Shown here: one piece after another, positions 27,812 to 37,111 of the stretch
Position numbering within the stretch: position 1 is the first letter of the stretch
Layout of the letters: each line of letters begins with the position of its first letter
Origin: Thermococcus onnurineus NA1
Lineage (GTDB): Archaea; Methanobacteriota_B; Thermococci; Thermococcales; Thermococcaceae
Length of the DNA stretch: 64,000 nt
Direction: 5' to 3'
Assembly: GCF_000018365.1 (NCBI RefSeq)
Contig: NC_011529.1
Coordinates: 1,054,001-1,118,000 of the forward strand
Made by a program: the position numbers and the translations under genes
The notes under the pieces: generated by a model
Seen by the model: only the letters and a program-made list of their open reading frames with translations
What the model was told of the DNA's origin: nothing
Databases searched by the model: none

Positions 27812-28288
27812 TCACACCTCCGCAAGCACCTCGTAGATTATCGAATCGAGGTCAACCCCATATCCCGCAAGCACCTTGATGTCGTTTTTTATCTGAGCGA
27901 TCTCAAGCTTTAGGTCTTCCAGTTCTTTCCTGAGATCCTGTATCTCATTGGTGAGTGGGTTCTCCTGTCCCATCTGGTCCTTAAATGGATTTATCTCCTG
28001 GCTGATAACCTCATAGAGCATCATGACGTCCTTAATGGTCTTGTCAAGCCTGTCGATGTCGTCGCGGAGTTCCTGCATCTGCTTCTTTATCGTGTCTATG
28101 CTTATCTTTATCCTTGGGATGTCGTTCTCGATCTCATTGATGCGCTCCATGAGTTGTCTTATCTGCTCGTTTTCCTCCCTGTGTTCGACACGCTCTTCTA
28201 GTTCCTCTTCAAAAATGGGCTCCTCCGGAGGGGTGGCCTCTTCCTTTGGCTTCTTCTTGAACAAAGACGAGAGGAAGTCCAGCGCCAT
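27812..28288 (-). CDS. arlC: Archaellum cytoplasmic protein ArlC
   Basis: The 158-residue protein (formerly FlaC) has the N-terminal basic patch 'FLSSLFKKKPKEE', an acidic region, and a long coiled coil (QIRQLMERINEIENDIPRIKISIDTIKKQMQEL...). With ArlD/E it forms the cytoplasmic ring around ArlH and ArlI and receives the CheY/CheF signal. ATG 28288 follows GGGGGTGGC. It is coupled to arlD by a three-base gap. Confidence 0.9.
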   Translation of the reverse strand: MALDFLSSLFKKKPKEEATPPEEPIFEEELEERVEHREENEQIRQLMERINEIENDIPRIKISIDTIKKQMQELRDDIDRLDKTIKDVMMLYEVISQEINPFKDQMGQENPLTNEIQDLRKELEDLKLEIAQIKNDIKVLAGYGVDLDSIIYEVLAEV

Positions 28289-28301
28289 GGAAGCCACCCC
28301 C

Positions 28302-29099
28302 TCATTGCAGCTCCATCAGGTTGTCCGTGTAGGTGCTTGGAGTGGTAAAGTCTATAACCCCACCTGCACCGTTCTCGGGTATGACCTTACCGGTGACCTT
28401 GGTGCTTGGACCAAGGCCGTAGCCGGTAGTCGGGTCACCATCATCGTCAAACGGTATCGTCCAGAGGGCTATTGCTGCTATGTCACCCCAGCTGAGGGTC
28501 GGGTGCGCTGGGCTTCCGCTGAGGCTCTGGTCGCCGTCGCTGACGACGATGATACCAAAGAGTATCCTTTGGCCATTACCGTCTGCATTCGTATTGTAGT
28601 AGTACAGGTTCTTCCAGAGGATTGATATGTCGCTGGCCGTGGTTGGGGTATATGTGCTGACGTCAACAGCACCTGTTGCTGGGTCCTCACCAACATCGGC
28701 GAACACGTTGCTCACGTCACCGGAGTAAATGAAGTAGTCTGCCTGAAGGTCTGGATCCTCGTTCGGATCGTAATACCTGTAGACGGCCATCCTCTTGCCG
28801 TCGCTGAGGACAACCCTGACGTGGGCAAGGTCTATGCCGCCAGAACCGGCGTTGGGGGAGACATAGAGCACCATCCTAGTTATCTTACCGCTCCCGGCTG
28901 GGTCAGCAGGGGTGTAGCCGTAGACGTTCATCACCTTGATGCCGCTCGCTACCTCCTGGGTCGTTTGCCTGCCGGTGGCCATCGCCTTCTGCTGGAGGTA
29001 GCCAGAAGTGCTTATGAGCACACCAGCGGCAACGGCAGCCACCAGCACCATTGCGATGAACACGATGAGCGTCCCAATACCAATGGCACCGCGCCTCAT
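28302..29099 (-). CDS. arlB: Archaellin, fifth in the cluster
   Basis: The product of 265 residues has the class III signal peptide ([28 protein letters not shown]), cleaved before the hydrophobic core at the R-R-G-A-I-G site, then the '[21 protein letters not shown]' spoke and a variable outer domain with Asp-rich Ca-like patches ([14 protein letters not shown]). The C-terminal '[18 protein letters not shown]' is shared by all five archaellins. It is the last archaellin before arlC. ATG 29099 follows GAGGTGATT; upstream Met is less suited. Confidence 0.92.
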   Translation of the reverse strand: MRRGAIGIGTLIVFIAMVLVAAVAAGVLISTSGYLQQKAMATGRQTTQEVASGIKVMNVYGYTPADPAGSGKITRMVLYVSPNAGSGGIDLAHVRVVLSDGKRMAVYRYYDPNEDPDLQADYFIYSGDVSNVFADVGEDPATGAVDVSTYTPTTASDISILWKNLYYYNTNADGNGQRILFGIIVVSDGDQSLSGSPAHPTLSWGDIAAIALWTIPFDDDGDPTTGYGLGPSTKVTGKVIPENGAGGVIDFTTPSTYTDNLMELQ

Positions 29100-29109
29100 G
29101 GCAATCACC

Positions 29110-29775
29110 TCACTGGAGCACCATCACATTGTAGTTGTACGTCGCGGGGGTGGTGAAGTCTATAACTCCCGCGGCGCCGACTTCGGGTATGACCTTACCA
29201 ACCATCTTGGTCGCTGGACCTATTCCCTTCTCCCCGTTCTCGGCGCTGAACACAGTGGTCTTTACGAGGAGCGCCACCAGGTCACCCCACTCGAGGTTCG
29301 GGTGGTTGGCGTCCATCTCACTGGCGCCGTCGTGGATGACAACTATTGCGAAGTTGGTGTCTGAAAAGCTGGAGTTGTCCCATATCTTGCTGCTTATCTC
29401 CGTGCCGTTGAAGAGATCGTCCACGACACCCTTATAGAGTATCCCACTGTAGTTGTAGACGACGAGCTTTATTCCGTCGCTAAGGACTATCTTGACGTTG
29501 CTCAGATCGATGCCCTCGCTGCCGGAGTTGGGGGCGATGAACACCGCCATCCTGCTTATGGTACCCTTGCTCGGCGGGGTAGCGTTGGTGTAGCCGTATA
29601 TGTTGAGGACTTTGATGCCGCTGGCGACCTCCTGAGTGGTCTGCCTTCCAGCGGCTTGAGCTTTCTGCTCTAGGTAGCCCGCTGTGCCTATGATTACCCC
29701 TGCCGCTACTGCCGCCACCAGCACCATTGCGATGAAGACGATAAGCGTGCCAATGCCTATTGCTCCCCTACGCAT
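29110..29775 (-). CDS. arlB: Archaellin, fourth in the cluster
   Basis: The 221-residue protein is the shortest of the five. The signal peptide ([17 protein letters not shown]) is the same at residue level as in the fifth, but the mature domain differs ([22 protein letters not shown]). N-x-S/T sites (NATP, NYSG, NGTE, NSSF) suggest heavy N-glycosylation. Start ATG 29775 has GGAGGTGGT upstream. It may be a minor archaellin or form a basal segment of the filament. Confidence 0.92.
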   Translation of the reverse strand: MRRGAIGIGTLIVFIAMVLVAAVAAGVIIGTAGYLEQKAQAAGRQTTQEVASGIKVLNIYGYTNATPPSKGTISRMAVFIAPNSGSEGIDLSNVKIVLSDGIKLVVYNYSGILYKGVVDDLFNGTEISSKIWDNSSFSDTNFAIVVIHDGASEMDANHPNLEWGDLVALLVKTTVFSAENGEKGIGPATKMVGKVIPEVGAAGVIDFTTPATYNYNVMVLQ

Positions 29776-29829
29776 AGCACCACCTCCTGAAAATTTTCAA
29801 AAAACGAAAGATAGAGAGAAGCGGTGGAG

Positions 29830-30570
29830 TCACTGGAGCTCCATGACGCTCTGGGTGTAGGTTGATGGAGTGGTGAATTCAATGACGCCTGGAGCACCGA
29901 ACTCCGGAATGACCTGGCCGGTGATCTTGGTGTTGGGGGCAATACCATCAACATTCTGCTCGTCGTAAATGCCATCCCCGTCGTTGTCAAAGACTGCTCC
30001 AGTCCTGACGGCAAGGACAACTAGGTCGCCCTTGCTGAGGGTTGGGTAATTCATCTGGACGCTACCGTCATCGTCCTGGAGAACTATGATGCCAAAGGTG
30101 GTTGGGGCTAGGGCAGTCCAGTCAAACGTGTAAGTGGTTCCGAAGGAGTTAGCGAATATATTGCTAACGGGGTCGTTGGTGTAGGTGTTGACATCCTGAG
30201 TACCATCATCGTTAGTGTCCGGGTCGGCCCACTCAAGGGTGGCCTCCTTGTTGCCGTCACTGAGGACTATCTTAACCTTCCTAAGGTCTATGCCGTCACT
30301 GCCCGCGTTCGGGCTGACGTAAATGGCAAGCCTCATCATGTTGTCATAGACACCAGTAGTAATCTCAGGAGCGTATCCAACGACGCTGGTGACCTTTATT
30401 CCGCTCGCAACTTCCTGGGTGGTCTGCCTTCCGGTGGCCTGGCTCTTCTGCTGGAGGTAGCCGCTGGTGTTAATGAGCACTGCGGCAGCGACCGCCGCGA
30501 CAAGCACCATAGCGATGAACACTATCAGGGTACCAATTCCGACAGCACCCCTCTTCTTTTTACCGAACAT
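29830..30570 (-). CDS. arlB: Archaellin, third in the cluster
   Basis: The 246-residue protein starts with [21 protein letters not shown]. The cleavage site is between the basic leader and the G-x-G-T-L-I-V-F core. The outer domain is Asp-rich ('[19 protein letters not shown]', a DxDxDG Ca-binding-like loop). The end '[20 protein letters not shown]' is shared. Start ATG 30570 follows GAGGAGGTGGTG. Confidence 0.92.
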   Translation of the reverse strand: MFGKKKRGAVGIGTLIVFIAMVLVAAVAAAVLINTSGYLQQKSQATGRQTTQEVASGIKVTSVVGYAPEITTGVYDNMMRLAIYVSPNAGSDGIDLRKVKIVLSDGNKEATLEWADPDTNDDGTQDVNTYTNDPVSNIFANSFGTTYTFDWTALAPTTFGIIVLQDDDGSVQMNYPTLSKGDLVVLAVRTGAVFDNDGDGIYDEQNVDGIAPNTKITGQVIPEFGAPGVIEFTTPSTYTQSVMELQ

Positions 30571-30606
30571 TCACACCACCTCCTCACGAAAATATTGGAA
30601 AGGGCA

Positions 30607-31638
30607 TCACTGGAGCTCGATAATCTCGTCCGTGTAGCTGGTCGGAGTGGTGAACTCGATGACGCCTGGAGCACCGAACTCCGGAACAACCTTACCTGTA
30701 ATCTTGGTCCTCGGCTGGATACCCTGACCAAAGATAGCGGTTCCAGCGTCGTTTCCAACATAGAACGTTAGTGCAACCATGTCACCCTTGTTGATGGTTG
30801 GGTAGAGCGGCTGGACACTGTTGTCAGCGTCCTGGATGACGATGATACCGTAGTCAGTGGCAGCGCTGAGGCCGAGCCAGGCAAGCTTATCACTAGCAAA
30901 GACACCACCAGCGATGAGGCTGGCTGGAGTGTAGGCGCTATCAATCACGCTGAGTTTAACATTAGCAGAGGCACCTGAACCTATATCGTAGATTACCATC
31001 TGGTTGCCGTACTGGTCAGTTATGATAAGGTCATTAGTCCCGGTAACTCCTCCAACATCCTGAGTTCCATCAAGGGTAATTGTACTCTGAACCACTATGT
31101 AACCTTTGCCGATGGTATTATCCGCAACAGCAAGCATTGCAGTTTCGGTGTCCTGAATAGTCCCTCCATTGGCTACAGTAACAGTAGTTGTTCCGTCACT
31201 GAAGCTAACCTGATTGTTGATTGAATCATATGTGATTGTTATTGTTTGCCCATCGCCAATCGTAAGTGAGTTAGTACCATTTGAAATCGTGGTCTGCCCA
31301 TCACCGACCTTGTAGTTCAGAACGGCCTGCTGGCTGCCGTCGCTGATGATTATCCTGGTCTTCCTGAGGTCGATGCCGGCACTGCCAGCGTTCGGGCTGA
31401 CGTAGATGGCGAGCTGCTGGATGTTGAGCTTGGCCGCGTCGGTCTTACCGACTATCCTCTCGACCTGTATGCCGCTGGCTACCTCCTGAGTGGTCTCCCT
31501 GCCGGTGCTGGAAGCCTTCTGCTGGAGGAACCCGCTGGTGTTAATCAGAACCGCAGCAGCAACTGCCGCCACTAAAACCATGGCTATGAACACAATCAGG
31601 GTGCCTATTCCCACAGCACCCCTCTTCTTCTTAAACAT
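30607..31638 (-). CDS. arlB: Archaellin, second in the cluster, with long insertion
   Basis: The 343-residue protein starts at ATG 31638 ([12 protein letters not shown]). It is about 100 residues longer than its neighbours because of a Gly/Thr/Asn-rich insertion (roughly residues 110-245) made of short beta-like repeats such as 'TISNGTNSLTIGDGQTITITYD' segments, in the place where the others have a short surface loop. Its 5' part is 147 bases identical to that of the first archaellin gene. The insertion likely forms an extra domain on the filament surface. Confidence 0.9.
   Translation of the reverse strand: MFKKKRGAVGIGTLIVFIAMVLVAAVAAAVLINTSGFLQQKASSTGRETTQEVASGIQVERIVGKTDAAKLNIQQLAIYVSPNAGSAGIDLRKTRIIISDGSQQAVLNYKVGDGQTTISNGTNSLTIGDGQTITITYDSINNQVSFSDGTTTVTVANGGTIQDTETAMLAVADNTIGKGYIVVQSTITLDGTQDVGGVTGTNDLIITDQYGNQMVIYDIGSGASANVKLSVIDSAYTPASLIAGGVFASDKLAWLGLSAATDYGIIVIQDADNSVQPLYPTINKGDMVALTFYVGNDAGTAIFGQGIQPRTKITGKVVPEFGAPGVIEFTTPTSYTDEIIELQ
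31456..31602. repeat. 147-bp direct repeat copy 1 (archaellin 2, 5' part)
   Basis: This 147-base stretch is, base for base by eye, the same as 32200-32346. It encodes the signal helix end and the first spoke of the archaellin. The flanking sequence on both sides diverges at once, as expected for recent gene conversion or slow-turnover homologous exchange. Confidence 0.75.
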
Positions 31639-31677
31639 CGCCTCCCACCTCCTCAAATAAGTTGAAAGGAAAGGGCA

Positions 31678-32385
31678 TCACTGGAGCTCCATAACGGCGT
31701 CGGTGTAGGTGCTCGGGGTGGTGAACTCTATAACACCGGGAGCACCGAACTCCGGAACGACCTGGCCGGTGATCTTCTTGCCCGGAGCAATACCTGGGCT
31801 GAAGACACCGCTGTCGGTAGTTCCATCACCGTTGACGTCAAGGTCTCCAACGAGGACGGTGAGTATGACAAGGTCGCCCTTGTTGAGGGTCGGGTGGGCA
31901 TCAGTAAGACTTGTATCAGCATCTTGGAGAACTATGATACCAAACTCAGAAGTTGGCTCATCTGCCAGCTGTGACCAAGCATTCAGTGTTGTGCTAAATA
32001 TGTCACTGACAACACCGGTATCAAAGGCATAAGCAACATCTGCAGTATCATACTTCAGAACAGCCTCAGTGGACTCACTCCTGAGGATTATCTTGGTGTT
32101 GCTGAGATCAATTCCAGAGCTGCCTGCGTTCGGGGTAACGTAGATGGCAAGCTGCTCGATGTACTGGTTGCTCGGAAGGTTGTTAGCCTTACCAACGACC
32201 CTCTCGACCTGTATGCCGCTGGCTACCTCCTGAGTGGTCTCCCTGCCGGTGCTGGAAGCCTTCTGCTGGAGGAACCCGCTGGTGTTAATCAGAACCGCAG
32301 CAGCAACTGCCGCCACTAAAACCATGGCTATGAACACAATCAGGGTACCGATACCCACGGCACCTCTCCTTGTCCTGGCCTTCAT
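31678..32385 (-). CDS. arlB: Archaellin, first in the cluster
   Basis: The 235-residue product ([21 protein letters not shown]...) is the first gene after the operon promoter and so probably the major archaellin. The hydrophobic N-terminal helix, '[30 protein letters not shown]', and the C-terminal '[27 protein letters not shown]' are clear. It has a DxNxDG loop ([12 protein letters not shown]). Start ATG 32385 is behind GGGGGTGCGTGGAGA. Confidence 0.93.
   Translation of the reverse strand: MKARTRRGAVGIGTLIVFIAMVLVAAVAAAVLINTSGFLQQKASSTGRETTQEVASGIQVERVVGKANNLPSNQYIEQLAIYVTPNAGSSGIDLSNTKIILRSESTEAVLKYDTADVAYAFDTGVVSDIFSTTLNAWSQLADEPTSEFGIIVLQDADTSLTDAHPTLNKGDLVILTVLVGDLDVNGDGTTDSGVFSPGIAPGKKITGQVVPEFGAPGVIEFTTPSTYTDAVMELQ
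32200..32346. repeat. 147-bp direct repeat copy 2 (archaellin 1, 5' part)
   Basis: Second copy of the repeat at 31456-31602, located in the 5' part of the first archaellin gene. It is 744 bases away in the same orientation, so unequal recombination could delete or duplicate an archaellin gene. Confidence 0.75.
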
Positions 32386-32430
32386 TCTCCACGCACCCCC
32401 TAGGGTTGTCTGCGTCGTTGATTACGTTAT

Positions 32431-32442
32431 GTAAATATAAAG
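32431..32442 (-). promoter_or_regulatory. TATA box of the archaellum operon
   Basis: On the minus strand CTTTATATTTAC lies 46-57 bases before the first archaellin ATG, so the message would start about 20 bases upstream of the ATG. It is the strongest TATA element in the gap before the operon and lies 18 bases downstream of the triple hexamer repeat. Confidence 0.7.
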
Positions 32443-32460
32443 GTCTTTTTTGTTCTTAGT

Positions 32461-32490
32461 AGTGTAGGTGGTTGTGTAGGTGCATATGTA
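32461..32490 (-). promoter_or_regulatory. Triple 12-bp-spaced hexamer operator of the archaellum operon
   Basis: Read in the direction of transcription the site has TACATA (32490-32485), TACACA (32478-32473) and TACACT (32466-32461), starting exactly 12 bases apart and joined by TGCACC and ACCACC. A nearly identical 30-base site stands before cheR. TACACA-type repeats are the reported target of the activator EarA in Methanococcus; an EarA homologue is encoded next door. The binding is inferred. Confidence 0.65.
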
Positions 32491-32600
32491 GGTACCTGAA
32501 AGGACATCCAAAACTCACTGGGAGATGTGCCAAAAACAACAAGGGACAAAGACATTAATTAAGGATGGTACAAAGTAGTGAAAAAGCAGAGACTATGGAA

Positions 32601-33554
32601 TTACATCTTCTTAACGACCAGCATGCTCCTCGCTGGCTGGCTTATCTCAACGTCAAAGCCCTCATTCAGGATGGCATCTTTCACATCCCGGGCGGACGGG
32701 AAGCCAATGAAGTCCTTGTTGAGGCCCTCGAAGAACTCCAGGGCCTGGACATACTTGAAGGTGTCTCTGAAGGGCTCAAGGATTACCATCCTACCACCAG
32801 AATTGAGGGCCTCCATGGCGCGCTTGAGTACCATGGGAAAGTCATCGATGTACTCAAGGACGAAACTGAGGAAAACAGAGTCGTACTCGTTCACAGGCCT
32901 TATGAGCTTCGCGTCCATCTCCTTGAGCTCCACCGGCAGGCTCTTATCCTCGATACGGGCGCGAGCTATCTCAATGAGCGCCGGGGAGTAGTCGATGCCG
33001 AGGTAGAAGCCGTTGTATCCTATCATCTCCCCGAACTGGAGCGGGGAATATGAGCCACAGCCAATGTCAAGAACATGCATCCCCTGTCTAAGGCCGGCCA
33101 CCTGGGCCATCGCCTCGCGGTAGATGCGGGAGAACCTTGTGCTCATACGTATGTCCCAGAAGTCAGCGTCCTTGTCGAAGTCCATGAGAACGTGGGGGTG
33201 AATGGGAGTTATGAATGCATAATCCACCATGCGGTAGATCTCCTCCTGGATGGGAACCCAGTCCGGGACGAGAAGGTCGTACTTCTCATCTGGTACGTTG
33301 ATGGTATATGAGAAACCATCGAGGTACAGCCTGCCGTTTTTCTCCTTGACTATCTTCAGGCTCTCGAGGGTCTCTATGAAACCGAGTAGAAGGCGCCTGT
33401 TGGGAAGATCCACTTCATCTATCAGCTCCTGAATCGTTGGCCCCCTTGCAAGAAGTGGAAACACACCATGCTTGGTTCCAAGGCTGATTATTTCAAGCAC
33501 CGAGAACTTAATCATCTGCTCGATGTTGGCATCGACGGCATCGATGGGATTCAT
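32601..33554 (-). CDS. SAM-dependent methyltransferase linked to the archaellum cluster
   Basis: The 317-residue protein has an N-terminal winged-helix-like dimerisation part (SVLEIISLGTKHGVFPLLARGPTIQELIDEVDLPNRRLLLGF) and a class I methyltransferase domain with 'MHVLDIGCGSYSPLQFGEMIGY', 'YLGIDYSPALIEIARARI' and 'GGRMVILEPF'. A similar methyltransferase sits beside archaellum genes in Pyrococcus. The substrate is unknown; a modification of archaellin glycan or another motility component is a guess. It starts nine bases after earA and both read toward the archaellin genes. Confidence 0.75.
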   Translation of the reverse strand: MNPIDAVDANIEQMIKFSVLEIISLGTKHGVFPLLARGPTIQELIDEVDLPNRRLLLGFIETLESLKIVKEKNGRLYLDGFSYTINVPDEKYDLLVPDWVPIQEEIYRMVDYAFITPIHPHVLMDFDKDADFWDIRMSTRFSRIYREAMAQVAGLRQGMHVLDIGCGSYSPLQFGEMIGYNGFYLGIDYSPALIEIARARIEDKSLPVELKEMDAKLIRPVNEYDSVFLSFVLEYIDDFPMVLKRAMEALNSGGRMVILEPFRDTFKYVQALEFFEGLNKDFIGFPSARDVKDAILNEGFDVEISQPARSMLVVKKM

Positions 33555-33563
33555 GTTATCACC

Positions 33564-33893
33564 TCACATGAACCTCCTGTAATAGCGGTAATATTCCTTG
33601 AGGTAGTCCACAACCTTCTTCCCGTAGTCTGTCAGGCGGTAGTATTTGAAGCCGTTATTAGAAACCTCCTCCACGAGGCCAAGGTACACAAGAGAGCTCT
33701 CACCGTTGTAGCGGTTGCCGAGGCCAACCAGGGCACCTCTGACGTTCGATGGATCAGAACCGACCACCCTTGCTATCTCCGAGAGGTACGTCGCAGAAGG
33801 ATATATTTCGCTCAAGTACATCAGTATCTTCTTCCTCAGTTCGCTGCGGTGGATAGAACGCAACACCTGTGGATCAACGATCACTGCGTTCAT
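33564..33893 (-). CDS. earA: EarA-type transcription activator of archaellum genes
   Basis: This 109-residue winged-helix protein matches euryarchaeal archaellum regulator A. The first helices are 'RSIHRSELRKKILMYLSEIYPSATYLSEIARVVGSD', recognition helix 'PSNVRGALVGLGNRYN', wing 'LVYLGLVEEVSNNGFKYYRLTDYGKKVVDYLKEYY', and a Tyr/Arg-rich end. In Pyrococcus and Methanococcus EarA binds TACACA-like sites upstream of the archaellin promoter. Such sites occur here before arlB and cheR. The ATG is behind GGGGGGAGGGAGG. A possible TATA on the minus strand lies at 34006-34016. Confidence 0.82.
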   Translation of the reverse strand: MNAVIVDPQVLRSIHRSELRKKILMYLSEIYPSATYLSEIARVVGSDPSNVRGALVGLGNRYNGESSLVYLGLVEEVSNNGFKYYRLTDYGKKVVDYLKEYYRYYRRFM

Positions 33894-34245
33894 CCTCCCT
33901 CCCCCCGAAGTTCATGGCCAGCTTCGGCGTCCCTGATTATAGCCACTGAATGATCACTGAGGATCATGGACACACCACTCCCGTACATAACATTGCCATT
34001 TGTAGAATATATAACGTTTTTGGTCAGACCATGGGAATAACTCATCAATGATAATCTTTGATTGTAGAATTTTCATTCAGAAGTTGAACAAAATTGGTAT
34101 CAAGAACAATCATCCAATGATATGGATAATTTCCAATTCACTGTTTGGTTCTCTGTGGCATATATCGACTCACTACGGTAGAAGAGCATAAAATCTAAAT
34201 ACCATAACGCCGCAGATTACACGGCTGAAGCCAGGTGGTATGGAT
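33894..34245. other. Divergent regulatory gap between earA and the coiled-coil gene
   Basis: This 352-base stretch has no gene. It holds a minus-strand TATA-like GTTATATATTC near 34006-34016 for earA, leaving a leader of about 90 bases. It also holds a plus-strand element ATAAAATCTAAATACC at about 34189-34204 for the coiled-coil gene. An imperfect inverted repeat ATCAATGATAATCTTTGAT lies at 34044-34062. No TACACA triple is present, so these two genes do not seem to share the archaellum operator. No RNA gene was recognised. Confidence 0.55.
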
Positions 34246-35325
34246 ATGATAATCGAGCTCGCCGTTACCGCGGGAGTTGCCATTGTTCTGGCGTACTACG
34301 TCAGGGACGTGACGGACAAAGTCCTGGCCAGACACTTTGAGCTCAAAGAGGAGCTCGGCGAGCTTGAGTCCAAGCTCTCAAAAGTGAGGGACGAACTAGA
34401 ATCAGAGATAAGGGACGTCAGGTCGAGTGTTTCTTCAGGGGAAGCTGGGGTCAAGGAAGAGGTCAGCCAGATGCTCAGGGCGGTAGAAGAGAAGCTCAGG
34501 AGACTAGAGGATTCCCTTAAAGAGCTCCAAAAGTTCGAAACAAGGGTGGACTACGAGCTTGGTAACGTCAGGCTTGAACTGGACAAGACAAACCAACGCC
34601 TCGAATCTCTCAAAGAGGAACTAGAGAAGACCAAGAGCGTACTCAGGGAAGAACTCAAGAGGGAGCTCCTTTCAGAGCTCGAGGAAGAGATAGAGCACCT
34701 CGAGGAAGCCATAGAAAGGAGGAAGCAGACAGAGGTTGAGGAGTTCTTGGAAGTCATCAAGGCGACTGTGACCCTTCAACCAGAGAAGCTCAGCGCTGGC
34801 ATGGCCGAAGCAAAAAGGGCCCTGTTATCTCTGAGGGACATAGCCAAGGTCTACGTCCTTACCGGACACGGACAGATGGAGTTCAGAGAGCTCAAGGAGA
34901 ATATCATAGAACTCCTGAAGAACCTGCGTAAGCTGGCCATAGTGTCCCTTCCAGACGAGAATGTCTATGCAACGTTCAACGATATAATCGTTAGAGTGAA
35001 GAGGCTCGATATACCAATGAAAGTAGACAGGGATGGGAAAGAGAAAGAACTGAACCCGGAGAAAAGCTTCATCCAGATCCACAGGATAGTCTATGAACTC
35101 GCCGGTGAGCTTGACAGAATAGCCGGGGAGCTTCAAGAGCCGATACCGGTTACGCCAGTCGAGAAGGAGTTCTACGAGAAGCTACGGCACCAGTTCGAAG
35201 AACTAAGAAGGCTGGAAGAGCAGGTGCAGAGACTTATGCTAAGACTCGGTGCCGAAAAAGAGAACATCGGAGGAGCAAAGGACAGAAGCGTGGAGGAAAT
35301 ACTCAGAGAGCTCGACCTACTTTAG
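34246..35325 (+). CDS. Membrane-anchored coiled-coil protein, motility-locus family, member 1
   Basis: The product of 359 residues begins with one membrane helix (IIELAVTAGVAIVLAYYV), then a long coiled coil to about residue 165. A conserved C-terminal domain follows: 'LRDIAKVYVLTGHGQMEFRELK', 'IPMKVDRDGKEKELNPEK', 'AGELDRI'. The same domain, at the same relative positions, ends the protein encoded at 46033-46782. ATG 34246 is preferred over 34240 because AGGTGGT is then six bases away. It is convergent with cheW. I do not recognise a named family; its location suggests a role in chemotaxis or motor placement. Confidence 0.7.
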   Translation: MIIELAVTAGVAIVLAYYVRDVTDKVLARHFELKEELGELESKLSKVRDELESEIRDVRSSVSSGEAGVKEEVSQMLRAVEEKLRRLEDSLKELQKFETRVDYELGNVRLELDKTNQRLESLKEELEKTKSVLREELKRELLSELEEEIEHLEEAIERRKQTEVEEFLEVIKATVTLQPEKLSAGMAEAKRALLSLRDIAKVYVLTGHGQMEFRELKENIIELLKNLRKLAIVSLPDENVYATFNDIIVRVKRLDIPMKVDRDGKEKELNPEKSFIQIHRIVYELAGELDRIAGELQEPIPVTPVEKEFYEKLRHQFEELRRLEEQVQRLMLRLGAEKENIGGAKDRSVEEILRELDLL

Positions 35326-35762
35326 AACTCCTCGCCGAGGAGCTTGTCAAGGTCGACCATTATGAGGAGCCTCTCCCCGTTGTTTATTTTGGCTATGCCC
35401 TTTATGTAGCGGATGTCGACCCTGTTGCTAAGAGTCTTCGGCGGCTGGTCTATCTGCTCGTCGGTCAGGGTTATGACGTCCGAGACCGAATCCACGATTA
35501 TGCCTATTATCTCGTCCTTGACTTCTGCAATGATTATTTTCTTCTTTGAGAGGTCTCCATCAGGGTCATGGTAACCAAGGAGCTTCTTGAGATTGACGAC
35601 GGTCGTTATCTGTCCGCGAAGGTTTATGACACCCTCAACGAAGTCCGGGGAGTTAGGCACACGAGTTATTGGCATCATTTCCTTTATCTCCCTGACCTTT
35701 GAGATATCAAGACAAAACTCCTCGTTTCCAACCATAAAGGCCACGACCTGAATCTCGGCCAT
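35322..35762 (-). CDS. cheW: Chemotaxis coupling protein CheW
   Basis: The 146-residue protein is a single CheW domain: 'FMVGNEEFCLDISKVREIKEMMPITRVPNSPDFVEGVINLRGQI' is the hallmark, followed by 'VNLKKLLG' and 'IIGIIVDSVSDVITL'. It links MCP receptors to CheA. Start ATG 35762 (MAEIQVV) has GGAGGTGATGGG upstream; the longer frame starts in the MCP end. It is the last gene of a two-gene minus-strand unit with the sensorless MCP and overlaps the convergent gene by four bases. Confidence 0.93.
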   Translation of the reverse strand: MAEIQVVAFMVGNEEFCLDISKVREIKEMMPITRVPNSPDFVEGVINLRGQITTVVNLKKLLGYHDPDGDLSKKKIIIAEVKDEIIGIIVDSVSDVITLTDEQIDQPPKTLSNRVDIRYIKGIAKINNGERLLIMVDLDKLLGEEF

Positions 35763-35766
35763 CCCA

Positions 35767-36993
35767 TCACCTCCGGACGGTACTAACCTTTTCAAGAAGT
35801 TCCTTTGACTCAACTATTGACTGTTCGAGGTCCTTAAGACCACTTCGTATTTCATCCAACCGTGACTGCATCATGGTGAAGGACTCAACAACCGGAAGCA
35901 TAACGTTAGATATCTCGTCCTGAAGGGCGTAGACGCCATTGATGGTGTCCATGAGCATTTGAACGGACTGGGCCTGTCCTTCTATGCTGTCGGAGAGTTC
36001 TTTTATCATGTTGGCCGTCTCGTTAGCTCGCCTAGCTATGTCGTCGAAGGCCGCTATGAGCTCTTGAACCGCGTCCTTTATCTCCTCGGTGACCCTGAAC
36101 TCCTGCTTTATCGAACTCACGACGGTATCAATGCTCTCCTGCATGTCCCTGATAAGTTCCGTAATCTGGTCAGTGGACTTTTTTGACTGATCCGCCAGCT
36201 CACGGATGTTCTCTGCAACGACAGCGAAGCCTCTACCGTGCTCACCACTTCTAGCAGCTTCAATGGCAGCGTTCAAAGCGAGCAAGTTGGTCTGCTCCGC
36301 TATACTGCTGATGACTTCGACTATCTCGCCTATCCTCTTAGAGTGCTCCACAAGTATGGAAACCGCCCTCTCCATGTCCTGATTGACCTCGGTAATGCTG
36401 GCAACGTTGAGGGCGACGTTATCAGAGATGCGTTTCCCGGTCTCGGCCATATTGGCGGTCTCAAGGGCATAGTCGGTGAGTGCCTGTGCCTGAGTGTTCA
36501 TCTCCTCTATACCCGCGGTAAGGGTCTGGATGTAGTCCCCAAGTTCGGCAACGGTGGAGCGCTCCCTTTCGAGGGCGCTCGTAAGCTCATCGTGTTCCAC
36601 ACTAACTCCAACGTCAAGAGTCGGTAGGAGGGAGGACAGCTTCTCTCTCGCCTCTTCAAGATTTTGAAGAACAGTCTCAATCTCGGGCAGGACTGAAACC
36701 CGCTGAACTTCCACATTTCTTTTGCCGAGGGCCTTTATCTTGTCCTCAATGGCAGTTATTCGGGCTGCGGTTTCGGCCCCAAGCTTTGAAAGATCAACGC
36801 TCTCCCCGTCCAACAAGGCTTCGAGGGCATCCAGAATCCTACTCAAATCATCACTTGGCCGCGAGAGGTAGGCAGAAACGGCAACGGCAGAAACTAGGCC
36901 GAGTGCAAGCCCAGCCACAGAGGATACCAAAGTCCCAGCAAGAGTAAGAAGTGATACTGAACTCACCGCTGCTATGGTGACTGCACGGGTCAA
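35767..36993 (-). CDS. Methyl-accepting chemotaxis-like protein without a sensor domain
   Basis: The 408-residue protein has two close membrane helices at the N-terminus ([39 protein letters not shown]), no room for an extracellular sensor, and no clear HAMP. The signalling domain is a long helix hairpin with the tip '[43 protein letters not shown]'. It probably senses an internal or membrane-borne cue, or another partner protein. I chose TTG 36993 over GTG 37002 because GGAGGTG lies six bases before it. The start of cheW follows its stop by four bases. Confidence 0.85.
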   Translation of the reverse strand: MTRAVTIAAVSSVSLLTLAGTLVSSVAGLALGLVSAVAVSAYLSRPSDDLSRILDALEALLDGESVDLSKLGAETAARITAIEDKIKALGKRNVEVQRVSVLPEIETVLQNLEEAREKLSSLLPTLDVGVSVEHDELTSALERERSTVAELGDYIQTLTAGIEEMNTQAQALTDYALETANMAETGKRISDNVALNVASITEVNQDMERAVSILVEHSKRIGEIVEVISSIAEQTNLLALNAAIEAARSGEHGRGFAVVAENIRELADQSKKSTDQITELIRDMQESIDTVVSSIKQEFRVTEEIKDAVQELIAAFDDIARRANETANMIKELSDSIEGQAQSVQMLMDTINGVYALQDEISNVMLPVVESFTMMQSRLDEIRSGLKDLEQSIVESKELLEKVSTVRR

Positions 36994-37111
36994 TGGCCAC
37001 ACCTCCAGTGCCGCTGTTTATTCAATACAGCACAAGGGATAAAAGATTTTCGAATGTAGATAATAACTTTTAATACGCGTTAATAGAATAATCAATTATG
37101 ACGTAACTGCC

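Noticed and set aside
32461-32490. CRISPR-like or tandem repeat array before the archaellin operon
   Set aside because: Only three hexamers with 6-base spacers are present, within a promoter; no repeat-spacer structure exists here or elsewhere in the window.
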